Positions 25,708 to 35,302 are shown, counted from the stretch's first letter. The stretch: 64,000 nucleotides of DNA from Litorivita sp050633545 (GCA_050633545.1 JBOEGS010000008.1:62001-126000), one strand, 5' to 3'. Program-made: numbers and translations. Notes: generated by a model not told the origin, from the letters alone.

Positions 25708-25801
25708 CTAGGCCTCGCGCTTTGCGGCGGGCGTGCGGCGGCGACACTAGGCGCGCCGCGCGGGCGGTGCAAGGCGAAGGCCCGGCGTGCGCGCCGCCCG
25801 C

Positions 25802-26302
25802 CTAAGCTGCGGGCAGTTTCGAGATAAAGCAGCTTGAAGTGCCAAGCGCGATCAGCTTGCCGTTTTTGTCTTCGATCCGGCCTTCGGAATTGGCGATGGT
25901 GCGCCCGCGGGTGACCACGGTGGCGATGCATCGCACCTGTCCGGTTTTGGGGGTGAGGGGGCGGATGAATTTCACCGATGTGTCCATCGACACCATGCCT
26001 TCGCCCACGGCGCAGGTGCTATGGACCGCGCATCCGAGCGCCGAATCGAGCATCGACATCGCCCATCCGCCATGCACCATGCCCAGCGGGTTGAGGTGTG
26101 CCTCGGAGGCTTGCCCGCGAAATTCGACCTCGCCCTCTTCGATCCTGTGCAGCCAAGCGTTCATCGTCACGCCCATGGACGGGGCTGGGAGGGCACCCTC
26201 CATAATCGCTTGAAGATACGCTTGGCCGCTCAGTTGTGCGATCTCGTCAAAAGAGGTCATGCCAACGGCGTTTAACTTGGGTCTTGGAACTTCGTCGAAC
26301 AT
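25802..26302 (-). CDS. PaaI-type hotdog thioesterase, divergent from a MarR regulator
   Basis: A 166-residue 4HBT/PaaI-like thioesterase with LNPLGMVHGGWAMSMLDSALG (HGG-x6-D active site) and VSMDTSVKFIRPLTPKTG. The ATG at 26302 has AGGAATAGG upstream. Its 63-base promoter region is shared with a MarR gene and holds three operator-like repeats, so repression by that MarR protein is likely. The acyl-CoA substrate is unknown. Confidence 0.87.
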   Translation of the reverse strand: MFDEVPRPKLNAVGMTSFDEIAQLSGQAYLQAIMEGALPAPSMGVTMNAWLHRIEEGEVEFRGQASEAHLNPLGMVHGGWAMSMLDSALGCAVHSTCAVGEGMVSMDTSVKFIRPLTPKTGQVRCIATVVTRGRTIANSEGRIEDKNGKLIALGTSSCFISKLPAA

Positions 26303-26319
26303 GGCCTATTCCTACATTA

Positions 26320-26377
26320 GATGCATATGCATCGAAACACATGTATATGCATGGAGTCAATATAGATGAGTATGCAT
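26320..26377. promoter_or_regulatory. Three tandem MarR-type operator sites
   Basis: A perfect 14-bp palindrome GATGCATATGCATC (26320-26333) is followed by near-copies ATGTATATGCAT (26341-26352) and ATGAGTATGCAT (26366-26377). The 12-base cores start 20 and 25 bases apart. They fill the promoter gap and the third covers the MarR start codon. Confidence 0.7.
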
Positions 26378-26881
26378 GGAAATGCTGACGCTGCGTCGGA
26401 TGACGCGCCACAGCTCGGCGATGCCATGACGCCGGAGCTGGCCGAATTGATGACGGGAAGCTGTTATTGCCTTGCCACGCGGCGCGCCTCGCGGCGGATG
26501 ATCCGCATCTATGACGCCGAACTGGCGGCGCTGGGGCTGACGATCTCGCAACTGGCGACGCTGGCTTGGGTCAAGGCGCTGCGCAAACCGACGGTGCAGC
26601 GCATCGCCGATTTGATGGAGATGGACCAATCGGCCCTGTCGCGCGGTTTGATGCCTTTGGAGCGCGCCGAGATGGTCACCTCGGCCCCCGATCCAGGCGA
26701 CAAACGCCGCCGCCTCTTGGGCCTGACGGCGGCGGGCGAGGCAGCCTTGGATCAAGGCGCGGTGGCATGGGCGCGCGCGCAAAGGCGCATCGAGGCCGAG
26801 CAAAGCGCGCCGGACGGCGAATTGGCCGCGCTCTTCACCCGCATCAACGCGCTGGCCCAAGCGGGCCGCGCGGACGAATAG
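26366..26881 (+). CDS. MarR family transcriptional regulator
   Basis: A 171-residue winged-helix repressor. The DNA-recognition part is VQRIADLMEMDQSALSRGLMPLERAEMV, followed by the wing DPGDKRRRLLGLTAAGEAAL. The extended N-terminus is polar and has a second in-frame ATG at 26372. A GGAG nine bases upstream supports the 26366 start. It is divergent from the thioesterase and probably represses both genes through the three sites between them. Effector unknown; an acyl- or aryl-CoA would fit. Confidence 0.9.
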   Translation: MSMHGNADAASDDAPQLGDAMTPELAELMTGSCYCLATRRASRRMIRIYDAELAALGLTISQLATLAWVKALRKPTVQRIADLMEMDQSALSRGLMPLERAEMVTSAPDPGDKRRRLLGLTAAGEAALDQGAVAWARAQRRIEAEQSAPDGELAALFTRINALAQAGRADE

Positions 26882-26918
26882 AGACGAGGGCCGCAAGAGC
26901 GCCCGCAGCGCCAAAGGC

Positions 26919-26951
26919 AAAAGGGCGCCCCGAGATATCGGGACGCCCTTT
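26919..26951. terminator. Bidirectional terminator between marR and the acyl-CoA ligase
   Basis: A stem GGGCG-C-CCCGA with loop GATA and TCGGG-A-CGCCC (one mismatch) is flanked by AAAA and TTT, between convergent genes. Confidence 0.75.
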
Positions 26952-26973
26952 GCCATGGTTTTCGAGGCCGCTT

Positions 26974-28611
26974 TTACCCGCGCAGGTCGGGCAGAACGTA
27001 ATCGGCCAATTGCTTGCGCAGGTTCAGCTTGGACACTTTGCCCGTTGCCGTCATCGGCAGTTCTTCGACCCAGATGATATCATCGGGCAACTGCCATTTG
27101 GCGAAATGCTCGGACATATGCGCGTGCATCTCTTCGACGCTGGGGCGCGCATCGCCTGCCGCGATGGCCACCAGAACGGGGCGTTCGTCCCATTTGGGGT
27201 GCGGCATCCCGATCGAGGCGCAATTGGCGATCGCGGGGTGCGACATGGCGGCGTTTTCCACATCGATCGAGGAAATCCACTCGCCGCCCGATTTGATCAG
27301 GTCTTTCGCGCGGTCCTGGATCACCAAGACGCCCTCATCGCTGATCGAGGCAACATCGCCCGTGCCGAACCAACCGTCCGCATCCAAGGCTTTGGCCGTG
27401 GCTTCTTCGTTGTTGAAGTAGCCCGACACAACCGCATTGCCGCGCACGAAAAGCTCGCCCACCGCTTTGCCGTCCTTGGGCAGGGTCTTGCCTTCGTCAT
27501 CGACGATTTTCAAATCCACACCAAAGACGCGGCGGCCTTGGGTCTGTTTGAAATCGATACGCTCCTTGAAGGGCGCATCTTTCATCGTCGAAGGCAATGT
27601 GCCGTGGGTGCCAACAGGGCTCATCTCGGTCATGCCCCATGCGTGGCCCACCGAAATGTCCATTTTCTCGAAGGTTTCGATCATCGACCGCGGCGCGGCA
27701 GAACCGCCCACAACCACATCCTCAAAGCCTTTGGGCTTGCGGCCTTGGGCTTTGATTTCGGCCAGAAGACCCATCCAGATGGTCGGAACGCCCCATGCCG
27801 AATAGACCTCTTCGCTGTCCATCAGTTTGAACAGGCTCGGCCCGTCCATCGCTGGCCCCGGGAAGATCAAGGACAGCCCGCACATCGGCGCCGCATAGGG
27901 CAGACCCCAAGCGTTGACGTGGAACAAGGGCACAACCGGCAAAACCTTGCGGCCCTCGCCAAAGGTGCCCGACAGGGTGACCGAAATCATCATCGCGTGC
28001 AAAACATTCGAGCGGTGCGAATAAAGCGCGCCCTTGGGGTTGCCCGTGGTGCCGGAGGTATAGCAAAGACCGGCGGCGGTGTTCTCGTCGAACAGCGGCC
28101 ATTCGATCTCGGAGGATTGCCCGTCCAGCAGCTCTTCATAGCACAGAGCATTGGGCAATTTCGTATCGGGCATATGCGCGCGGTCGGTCATGATCACATA
28201 GGTCAGATCGGCCGGAAAATGCGATTGCAGCGCCTCGAGGATCGGCACAAAGGTCGTGTCGACAAAGATCACCTTATCTTCGGCGTGGTTGACGATATAG
28301 ATCATCTGCTCTGCCGACAGGCGCGGGTTGATCGTGTGGCACACCGCGCCGATGCCGGAAATCGCATAGTAAAGCTCGAGGTGGCGATAGCCGTTCCACG
28401 CCAGCGTCGCGACGCGGTCGCCCATTTCCACCCCGTGAGCGCGCAGGGCATTGGCCAATTGGCCGACGCGGTCGCGAATCTCGGGGTAATTGGTGCGGTG
28501 AATGTCGCCCTCGGTGCGGGCGGATACGACCTCTGCCTTTGGAAATGCCTCGGCGGCATAGGTCAGAATGTCGGAAATCAGCAGCGGACGCTGCATCATC
28601 ATACCTTGCAT
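26974..28611 (-). CDS. AMP-forming acyl-CoA synthetase (fatty-acid ligase)
   Basis: Activates a carboxylic acid as its CoA thioester through an acyl-AMP. The 545-residue product has the phosphate-loop motif LCYTSGTTGNPKGALYSH, the adenine-site GHAWGMTEMSP, the hinge FGTGDVASISDEGVLVIQDR and the catalytic lysine region MTATGKVSKLNLRKQ. This is the pattern of medium/long-chain FadD-like enzymes of the DMSP-lyase/alkK type. The ATG at 28611 has a very strong GGGAGGAG. It faces a divergent Qor-type gene. Confidence 0.92.
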   Translation of the reverse strand: MQGMMMQRPLLISDILTYAAEAFPKAEVVSARTEGDIHRTNYPEIRDRVGQLANALRAHGVEMGDRVATLAWNGYRHLELYYAISGIGAVCHTINPRLSAEQMIYIVNHAEDKVIFVDTTFVPILEALQSHFPADLTYVIMTDRAHMPDTKLPNALCYEELLDGQSSEIEWPLFDENTAAGLCYTSGTTGNPKGALYSHRSNVLHAMMISVTLSGTFGEGRKVLPVVPLFHVNAWGLPYAAPMCGLSLIFPGPAMDGPSLFKLMDSEEVYSAWGVPTIWMGLLAEIKAQGRKPKGFEDVVVGGSAAPRSMIETFEKMDISVGHAWGMTEMSPVGTHGTLPSTMKDAPFKERIDFKQTQGRRVFGVDLKIVDDEGKTLPKDGKAVGELFVRGNAVVSGYFNNEEATAKALDADGWFGTGDVASISDEGVLVIQDRAKDLIKSGGEWISSIDVENAAMSHPAIANCASIGMPHPKWDERPVLVAIAAGDARPSVEEMHAHMSEHFAKWQLPDDIIWVEELPMTATGKVSKLNLRKQLADYVLPDLRG

Positions 28612-28848
28612 AGTCTCCTCCCAGTAGACTGTTTTGATGAGGGAACGCTACTCCCCTCAGTGCAATTTCGGAAGGGAATTCCTTTTGAAAATGAGGCTCT
28701 GACGCTGCGTCTTTCGCTCTGCGGAAAGACGTGGCGAAACTTTGCCCGCGTGGCGGCTTTCGCTGGAAGGATCGGCGCGCGCGGCGCTAAGGTGGGGGCA
28801 AGCCACGGCAGATAAATGCGCCGCGCAAATACCCATGGGAGAGAAGAC

Positions 28849-29832
28849 ATGACACAAAAAATGCACGCGGTGGTTTGCCGCGAATTCGCCGGTTTGGACA
28901 AGCTTGATTACGCCGAAGTGGACGCGCCGCAGCCCAAAGCGGGCGAAGTGCAGATCCGCGTCGAAGCGGCGGGGGTGAACTACCCCGACGGGCTTCTGGT
29001 GCAGGGGCTCTATCAGGTCAAACCGCCTTTGCCCTTCTCGCCCGGATCCGAGGTTGCGGGCACGGTCGAGGCCTTGGGCGAGGGGGTCACATCGCTCAAA
29101 TTGGGCGATCGGGTGGTCACCGCCTGTTCGGGCGGCTATGCCGAGGTCGTCGTTGCCGAAGCGGACCGCTGCTTTGCGCTGCCCGAGGGCATGGACGCCG
29201 CCGATGCCTGCGCGATGATCGTCGCCTACGGCACCTCGCATCACGCCTTGAAACAGCGCGCGAACCTGCAAGCGGGCGAGATTTTGGTGGTTTACGGCGC
29301 GGCGGGCGCGACCGGAATTGCCGCCGTTCAGATCGGCAAAATCATGGGCGCGCGGGTCATCGCCGTGGCCTCCTCGGACGAGAAAAAACAGATCGCAAAA
29401 GACGCGGGCGCCGATGAGGTGATCGGCTATGACAACCTCAAGGAGGAGATCAAAGCCCTGACCGGCGGCAAGGGCGCGGATGTGGTTTACGACGTGGTCG
29501 GCGGCGACGCCTTCAACGCCGCAACCCGTTTCATGGCCCGCAACGGGCGGCTTTTGGTGATCGGCTTTGCGGGCGGCGAGATCCCGAAATTTCCGGTCAA
29601 TCTGGCGCTGGTCAAGGAATACGCCGTGGTCGGCGTGTTCTGGGGCAATTTCACCCGCGCCCAGCCCGAGGATTACGCCGAAAACATGCGCGAGCTGTTC
29701 GCTTGGTATCAAGAGGGCAGCGTGAAGCCTTTGATCGAAGGGCGTTATCCTTTGTCCACGGCCGCCGATGTCCTGACCCGCGTGTTGGGCCGCGGCGCGG
29801 TGGGCAAAATCGCCCTGATCCCTGGAAGCTGA
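28849..29832 (+). CDS. NADPH:quinone oxidoreductase-like MDR
   Basis: Zinc-free medium-chain oxidoreductase of 327 residues. It has the Qor-type start KMHAVVCREFAGLDKLDYAEVD (as KMHAVVCREFAG then LDKLDYAEVD), GVNYPDGLLVQGLYQ and the nucleotide motif VYGAAGATGIAAVQIGK. It may reduce a quinone or an enoyl thioester with NADPH. The ATG at 28849 follows GGGAGAGAAGAC. It is divergent from an acyl-CoA ligase and closed by a strong terminator. Its neighbours suggest a link with acyl-CoA metabolism. Confidence 0.88.
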   Translation: MTQKMHAVVCREFAGLDKLDYAEVDAPQPKAGEVQIRVEAAGVNYPDGLLVQGLYQVKPPLPFSPGSEVAGTVEALGEGVTSLKLGDRVVTACSGGYAEVVVAEADRCFALPEGMDAADACAMIVAYGTSHHALKQRANLQAGEILVVYGAAGATGIAAVQIGKIMGARVIAVASSDEKKQIAKDAGADEVIGYDNLKEEIKALTGGKGADVVYDVVGGDAFNAATRFMARNGRLLVIGFAGGEIPKFPVNLALVKEYAVVGVFWGNFTRAQPEDYAENMRELFAWYQEGSVKPLIEGRYPLSTAADVLTRVLGRGAVGKIALIPGS

Positions 29833-29876
29833 TGTCGGGGGTTGATCGCCAATAACGGACCGGCGAAACGGACAGC

Positions 29877-29906
29877 GGACCGGCCTCTTCAGGCCGGTCC
29901 TTTTTT
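29877..29906 (+). terminator. Rho-independent terminator after the Qor-like gene
   Basis: GGACCGGCC, loop TCTTCA, GGCCGGTCC is a perfect 9-bp stem followed by TTTTTT. Confidence 0.93.
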
Positions 29907-30030
29907 ATGCATGGTGGGCCATCGCCCAAATCTTGCACTGCCCGCAGGCCCCAGCGCGCGGGCGAAACCCGAGGGCATTTCACATGGGAAGATCAGATCG
30001 CGCCTTGCCGCCCCGCCGTCCGCTCGATGC

Positions 30031-30855
30031 TCAGTAACCGACGCGCGCTACGGTGTTGACCATGCTGACCAATTGCGGGCCAAGCTCGCCTTCGAGCCGC
30101 TCCTTGGACAAGACATAGGCCGGACCGCCAAGGTTGAAGGCCATCAGGGGGCTGTCGCCTTGGGGCGCGCGGTAGGGCACCGAAACCGCATGCACATCCG
30201 ATTGCCAGCCGCCGATGTTGGAATAGAAACCGCGCGTTTTGATTTGCTCTTTGGCGTCGGCGATCCCGTCGAGGATGCGGTTCAAATCCGCCGGATCGGT
30301 GCGTTCATGGATGCGCTCCATGATCTCTTGGTATTCGGTCTCGTCGCAGCCCGCGATATAGGCGCGCCCCATCGCCGAGCGCGCCAAAGAGATGCGCGAG
30401 CCGACATTGAGTTGCAGCGAAATCATCCCCGGCGAGCGGGCCGTGGCAATACAGGTCATCGCCATTTCATCGCGCCCGCCAAGCGCCACAAGCACCCCGT
30501 CGCCGCAGCGGTCGGCCAGTTGCTGCATATAGACCTGCGCCGTCTCGCGCACCCGCATCCCGCCAAGGCAGGCATAGCCGAGCGACAGAACCGGCACGCC
30601 CATACGGTAGCGTCCGGTGCCCTCGTCATAGACCAGATAGCCCAGCTTGAGCAGCGTGAAGGTCAGCCGCGAGACCGTGGAGTTGGGCAATTCCGTGCGT
30701 TCGGCCAATTCGCGATTGCCAAGCCCCGCCTGATCGGAGGGACGAAAGGCGCGCAGGATTTCCAAGCCGCGGTGAAGGGCCGTGACGAATTGGCGATCAT
30801 TGTCGCTGGTGCTCTCGGCGGCTTCGACGGCCGTATCGGATGCTCTTTTTCTCAC
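30031..30855 (-). CDS. IclR family transcriptional regulator
   Basis: A 274-residue IclR-type regulator (PcaR/PobR-like layout). The winged helix spans about residues 22-85 with LEILRAFRPSDQAGLGN, then RELAERTELPNSTVSRLTFTLLK, and the effector domain follows (SLGYACLGGMRVRETAQVYM, then VGSRISLARSAMGRAYIA). It follows an acyl-CoA ligase gene on the same strand after a 115-base gap. A perfect CCGCA-C-TGCGG lies 59 bases upstream. Similar half-sites recur near several acid-activation genes, which I propose as its regulon. Confidence 0.92.
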   Translation of the reverse strand: MRKRASDTAVEAAESTSDNDRQFVTALHRGLEILRAFRPSDQAGLGNRELAERTELPNSTVSRLTFTLLKLGYLVYDEGTGRYRMGVPVLSLGYACLGGMRVRETAQVYMQQLADRCGDGVLVALGGRDEMAMTCIATARSPGMISLQLNVGSRISLARSAMGRAYIAGCDETEYQEIMERIHERTDPADLNRILDGIADAKEQIKTRGFYSNIGGWQSDVHAVSVPYRAPQGDSPLMAFNLGGPAYVLSKERLEGELGPQLVSMVNTVARVGY

Positions 30856-30913
30856 GTCGCCCTACCTTGATCCTTCTTCGCGGTTTGCGAGTTGCCCGCG
30901 CTTACTTGAAATT

Positions 30914-30924
30914 CCGCACTGCGG
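30914..30924. promoter_or_regulatory. CCGCA-C-TGCGG palindrome upstream of the IclR gene
   Basis: An 11-bp perfect inverted repeat built from the same TTCCGCA/TGCGG half-sites as three 19-bp palindromes elsewhere in the window, but with the halves turned outward. It may be an autoregulatory site. Confidence 0.4.
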
Positions 30925-30970
30925 TCAAGAAATTTACCTGACTTGGTTCACTATCCTTTGGTGCCATTCG

Positions 30971-32656
30971 CTATTTTGCCGCTTTTGCCGCCCTTGCGGC
31001 GTCTTCTTCGGCCAATTCGCGCCACAAAACCTTGCCCGAGCCGGATTTGGGCAATTCATCGACGAATTCCACCGCCGTGGGGCATTTATAGGCCGCCATC
31101 TCGGTCTTGCACCACGCGATGATGCTCTCTTGGGTGGCGGCGGCGCGCGCGGCGGCGGCGGGCACTACATAGGCTTTGACCGTCTCGCCGCGGCGCGGAT
31201 CGCGCGCACCGATGATACAGACCTCGTCCACCTCGGGGCATTTATGCATGAGCGCCTCGACCTCGGCAGGCCAGACCTTGAAGCCCGAGGCATTGATCAT
31301 CCGTTTGACGCGGTCGACCATGAAGAAATAGCCCTCATCGTCATACATCGCGATATCGCCCGTGCGGAAAAACCGTTTGCCGTCCAGCTCGATAAAGGCC
31401 TCCGCCGTGGCCTCGGGGCGGTTCCAGTAGCCTTCGAAAACCTGCGGGCCGTTCATCACGATCTCGCCGGTCTCGTTGGGGCCAAGCTCGCGCAGATCGC
31501 CCTCAAGGCTGATGATCCGCGCATCCACATCCATCACCGGAATGCCAAGGCATTGCGCCTTGGGCTTGTGGGTCGGGTTGATATGGGTGGCGGCGATGGT
31601 TTCCGACAAACCGTAGCCTTCGATATAATCCAGCCCCGTCATCGCCTTGAGCTTATGGGCCACCGCTTCGGGCATGGCCGCGCCGCCGCCGCCGATGGCG
31701 CGCAAGGAGGACAGATCATAGCTGTCGAAATCGGGATCATTGACCAGATCAATCGCCATGGTCGAAATCGACCGCCAGCGCGAGATGTTATAGCGCTCGA
31801 TCAGCCGCGCCGCCAAAGTGCGGTTCCAACGGGTCATGACCACAATCGTGCCGCCCACATAGATCGGCCCGTTCATCCCGTTGGTCATGCCGGTGACATG
31901 GAAAAACGGCAAAACCGAAAGATGCACCGAACTATGGTCCACGGGTTGCCATGTGGTCCCGCCGATGGCCGTGGTCTGCACCGAGCGGTGCAAATGCGTG
32001 CATCCTTTGGGCTGGCCCGTGGTGCCCGACGAATAGGGGATCAGCGCCAGATCATCGAGACCGACGCTCAAGGCTTCGGGCACCAGCCCCGCGCCGATGG
32101 CCTCGGACCAACGGGTCACGCCCGCGCCGCTGCAATCGCTCTCGCTCAGGCTGCCCAAAGGTTCGGGCAGGGGCAGATCGAAATCGCGGTCGGTCATATC
32201 CGCATAGGCCCCGACGATCAGATGGTCCAAAAGCCCGTCCGCGACCAGAGGCTGGATAAAGCCCAAAAGCTCCGATCCGACAATCGCAACATTCGCATCC
32301 GTATCTTTGGCCAGATGCTCCAATTCGGCGTGGCGGTTCATCGGATTGACGGGGATCACGGCGGCATTGGCGCGCATGATCGCATAGAACCCGATGATGA
32401 ACTGCGGCGAGTTTTGCGCATAAAGCAGCACGCGGTCGCCCTTTTTGACGCCGCATTTTTGCTGCAGATAGCCCGCCATTGCTTCGACCTGCGCCAAAAG
32501 CTCGGCATAGGTGATCTCGAACCCGTGAAAGATGATCGCCTTATGGTCCGGCAGGCGCGCCGCCGTATTGATCAGGTTCTGCGCCACCGAGTGATCGGGC
32601 AACTCAAGATGAAGCGGCACGCCTTCGGGCCATACGGAATGATGCAAGGTGTTCAT
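30971..32656 (-). CDS. AMP-dependent acyl-CoA synthetase
   Basis: A 561-residue acid-CoA ligase with IPYSSGTTGQPKGCTHLH, the adenine-site EGYGLSETIAATH, the hinge FRTGDIAMYDDEGYFFMVDR and the catalytic lysine region LPKSGSGKVLWREL. The C-terminus is an Ala/Lys-rich tail. The ATG at 32656 is used; a TTG 7 codons upstream is also in frame. It follows an SDR gene by 24 bases and precedes the IclR gene. The substrate is unknown; the IclR context would fit an aromatic or dicarboxylic acid. Confidence 0.9.
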   Translation of the reverse strand: MNTLHHSVWPEGVPLHLELPDHSVAQNLINTAARLPDHKAIIFHGFEITYAELLAQVEAMAGYLQQKCGVKKGDRVLLYAQNSPQFIIGFYAIMRANAAVIPVNPMNRHAELEHLAKDTDANVAIVGSELLGFIQPLVADGLLDHLIVGAYADMTDRDFDLPLPEPLGSLSESDCSGAGVTRWSEAIGAGLVPEALSVGLDDLALIPYSSGTTGQPKGCTHLHRSVQTTAIGGTTWQPVDHSSVHLSVLPFFHVTGMTNGMNGPIYVGGTIVVMTRWNRTLAARLIERYNISRWRSISTMAIDLVNDPDFDSYDLSSLRAIGGGGAAMPEAVAHKLKAMTGLDYIEGYGLSETIAATHINPTHKPKAQCLGIPVMDVDARIISLEGDLRELGPNETGEIVMNGPQVFEGYWNRPEATAEAFIELDGKRFFRTGDIAMYDDEGYFFMVDRVKRMINASGFKVWPAEVEALMHKCPEVDEVCIIGARDPRRGETVKAYVVPAAAARAAATQESIIAWCKTEMAAYKCPTAVEFVDELPKSGSGKVLWRELAEEDAARAAKAAK

Positions 32657-32680
32657 AGGTTCGGTCAGGCCTTTCAAGGG

Positions 32681-33457
32681 TTAGACTTTCATGCCAGGCA
32701 GGTTGAGCGAGGCGGTGTTGCCGCCATCCACAGGCAGGGCCTGTCCGGTGACATAAGAGGCATCGTCGCTGGCCAGAAAGGCGATGGCGGATGCAATCTC
32801 TTCGGGGTGGCCATAGCGGCGCAGCTCGCACCGCTTGCCCAGCTTTTCTTCCTTGCCCGCGCCGCGCGCGTAATCGAACACGCGTTTGGTCATGCCGGTT
32901 TCGATCAATCCGGGGCACACCGCATTGACCCGCACGCCGTAACCGCCCAGATCGCAGGCCGTGGTCTGCGTCAGGCTGATCACCCCCGCTTTGGAGGCCG
33001 AATAGATGTTGCCGCCCGCGCCCGAACGGATGCCCGCGACCGAGGCGGTGTTGACGATCGCGCCGCTGTTTTGCGCGGCCATGACGGCGCCGACATGTTT
33101 GATGAAATTGCCCACCCCGATCAGGTTCACGCCCAGCACCCGCAGCCAGTCGTCAGAATTGATTTCCATGATCGGCGCATGGGTGCAGGTCACGCCCGCA
33201 TTATTGGCCAGAACGTCGATGCGGCCGAATTTTGCTTTGACCGTCGCGACCAGATCAATGATCGCCGCCTCGTCGGAGACATCGCAGGGCAGGGCGATAT
33301 GGCCCTCGCCTGCGGGCATCGCCTCCTTGAGCGCCTCGGCGTTGATGTCGACCAAGACGACGGTCGCGCCTTCGGATGCCAGTCGCGCGGCGGTGGCCTT
33401 GCCGATGCCGCTGGACGCACCTGTAACGATGGCAATCTTGTCCTCAAATCTGTTCAT
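32681..33457 (-). CDS. SDR family oxidoreductase
   Basis: A 258-residue classical SDR with VTGASSGIGKATAARLA, LANNAGVTCTHAP, catalytic Ser/Tyr/Lys in ASVAGIRSGAGG and IYSASKAGVISL, and the C-terminal DDASYVTGQALPVDGG. The ATG at 33457 has GGGAGGAACATC before it. It heads an operon with the acyl-CoA ligase downstream. An IclR-type palindrome lies 52 bases upstream, next to a TTGATC -35-like box. It may oxidise a hydroxy group on the acid or its CoA ester. Confidence 0.9.
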   Translation of the reverse strand: MNRFEDKIAIVTGASSGIGKATAARLASEGATVVLVDINAEALKEAMPAGEGHIALPCDVSDEAAIIDLVATVKAKFGRIDVLANNAGVTCTHAPIMEINSDDWLRVLGVNLIGVGNFIKHVGAVMAAQNSGAIVNTASVAGIRSGAGGNIYSASKAGVISLTQTTACDLGGYGVRVNAVCPGLIETGMTKRVFDYARGAGKEEKLGKRCELRRYGHPEEIASAIAFLASDDASYVTGQALPVDGGNTASLNLPGMKV

Positions 33458-33509
33458 GATGTTCCTCCCTATGGGCGAGACTGGCACAAAGCCCCGCAAT
33501 GATCAATAT

Positions 33510-33528
33510 TGCGAAATAATTTTCCGCT
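33510..33528. promoter_or_regulatory. Candidate IclR-type site upstream of the SDR-ligase operon
   Basis: TGCGAAATAATTTTCCGCT matches the TGCGGAA-N5-TTCCGCA palindrome with two arm differences. On the minus strand it ends three bases before a TTGATC box (33506-33501). Confidence 0.5.
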
Positions 33529-33641
33529 CAGCGAAACGAGCCGTAAAGCGACCCGAAGGCGCGGGCGCGAGCGTGCGATTGTGCGCGGGGCGTTTGACGC
33601 GAAAGGCGCGGCGCGGTGCCCCCACGCCGCGCCCTTATAAA

Positions 33642-35213
33642 TCAGGCTTTGGGCCAGTATTCGTCGCGCAATTCACGCTTGAGAATCTTGCCGATTTCCG
33701 AACGCGGCAGGTCGTCGCGCAGCTCCACCGCCGACAGGCGCTGCGTCTTGCCAAGCTGTTCGTTTGCCCATGCGCAAATCTCTTCGGCGCTGTCGCTCGC
33801 GCCCGCTTTGCGCACCACCAGCCCCAAGGGCGTCTCACCCCAATCTTGCGAGGGAATCGCAATCACCGCCACATCGGCCACCGCCGGATGGGCGCGCAAG
33901 ACCTGCTCCAGATCGGTGGCATAGATATTGAAGCCGCCCGAAATGATCATGTCCTTGCGCCGGTCCAGAAGCTGCAAAAAACCGTCCTCGTCAAAGCGGC
34001 CCATATCGCCGGTGCGGATGAAATCATTGCCCTGCGCGTCGCGCCACAAAATCTCGTCGGTCTTGTCTTGGGCGTTGTAATATCCGGGCATCATCGAGCC
34101 GGACCGCCCGACGATCTCGCCATATTCGGTGGGCGGCAATTCGCGGCCCTCCTCGTCGATGATCCGCACATCGCAGCCCTCGGCAGGCATGCCGACGGTG
34201 TCGAGCTTGGTCGGGTTCTCGCGGCAATTGAGCACCGTCGACACCCCGCCCTCGGTCATGCCGTAAACCTCGAACAATTCACCGGGCCAGCGGGCGAGAA
34301 TCCGTTCGATCAACTTGCCCGGAAGCGGGGCCGAGGTGGACATTTTGGCGCGAAAGGCGCTCAGGTCATATTGGTCGAAATCGGGGTGATCCATCAGCCG
34401 CATATATTGCACCGGCACCAGCATCGCATGGCTGACGCGATGCGCTTGGCTCAGCTCAAGGAACTGTCCGGCGTTGAATTTGGGCATCGATACCACCGTG
34501 CCGCCCGCCGCCAGAACCGGCAGCGCCGCCACCAGCGTGGTGTTCGAATAGAGCGGCGTCGACATCATCAAAACCGCCTCGCCGTCGAGACCAAAGGCGG
34601 GCATGCGGGTCAATTGCCGCGCGCGAAACCGGTGGTCATGGGCGATGCCTTTGGGGGTGCCGGTGGTGCCCGACGAATAGATCATGTCAAACAGATCATC
34701 GGGCGCGACATCGGCGGGCGCGGCAATCGCCTCCTCGCCGGCCCAAGCCGTCAGCGCGGCCAGATCGACCACTTCTTCGGCGCCCAACTGATCGGCCACC
34801 TCGCGCTGCGCGGCGGAAGTAAACAGCAAGGCCGCCCCGCAATCGGCGCGCATTTTCTTGAGCGCAGGCAGGGCCGCGCTTTGCGGCAGCGGCACCATGC
34901 AGGCCCCGCTGAGCAGCACCCCGCAATAGAGGGTCAGATAATCGCTGCTGTTCTCGGACAGGCCCGCGACCATATCGCCGCGCCCGAATCCGCGCGCCGC
35001 AAGCTGCCCCGCGACCCGCGTGGCGCGGGCGTAAAATTCCGCCCAATCGAGCGCCACATCCCCGTCGATCACCGCGATTTTCGAGGGGTTGCGCGCCGCC
35101 GAGGCCGCCAAGGCAGGGCCGAAATACAGCACCTCTTCGCCCGCGATCTGCGGTGCGCGCAAACGGTTTTGCAATTCACGCTGGTGCGTGCTCATGGGGA
35201 TATTCATAGACAT
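33642..35213 (-). CDS. AMP-dependent acyl-CoA synthetase
   Basis: A 523-residue acid-CoA ligase with DMIYSSGTTGTPKGIAHDH, the adenine-site EVYGMTEGGVS, the hinge IRTGDMGRFDEDGFLQLLDR and the lysine region LPRSEIGKILKREL. The start is either ATG 35213 or ATG 35207; GGGAGG lies upstream of both. It is divergent from an SDR gene, with an IclR-type palindrome between them. It differs clearly from the other two ligases here, so the region can activate several acids. Confidence 0.9.
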   Translation of the reverse strand: MSMNIPMSTHQRELQNRLRAPQIAGEEVLYFGPALAASAARNPSKIAVIDGDVALDWAEFYARATRVAGQLAARGFGRGDMVAGLSENSSDYLTLYCGVLLSGACMVPLPQSAALPALKKMRADCGAALLFTSAAQREVADQLGAEEVVDLAALTAWAGEEAIAAPADVAPDDLFDMIYSSGTTGTPKGIAHDHRFRARQLTRMPAFGLDGEAVLMMSTPLYSNTTLVAALPVLAAGGTVVSMPKFNAGQFLELSQAHRVSHAMLVPVQYMRLMDHPDFDQYDLSAFRAKMSTSAPLPGKLIERILARWPGELFEVYGMTEGGVSTVLNCRENPTKLDTVGMPAEGCDVRIIDEEGRELPPTEYGEIVGRSGSMMPGYYNAQDKTDEILWRDAQGNDFIRTGDMGRFDEDGFLQLLDRRKDMIISGGFNIYATDLEQVLRAHPAVADVAVIAIPSQDWGETPLGLVVRKAGASDSAEEICAWANEQLGKTQRLSAVELRDDLPRSEIGKILKRELRDEYWPKA

Positions 35214-35302
35214 AGGCCTCCCGTCCCGCCCCGCGAGAGCGCGGGGATGTCAGATTTGCGCAAACGATGCACTGCGCGCGCGGGGAGGTCAATATTTCGC
35301 CG

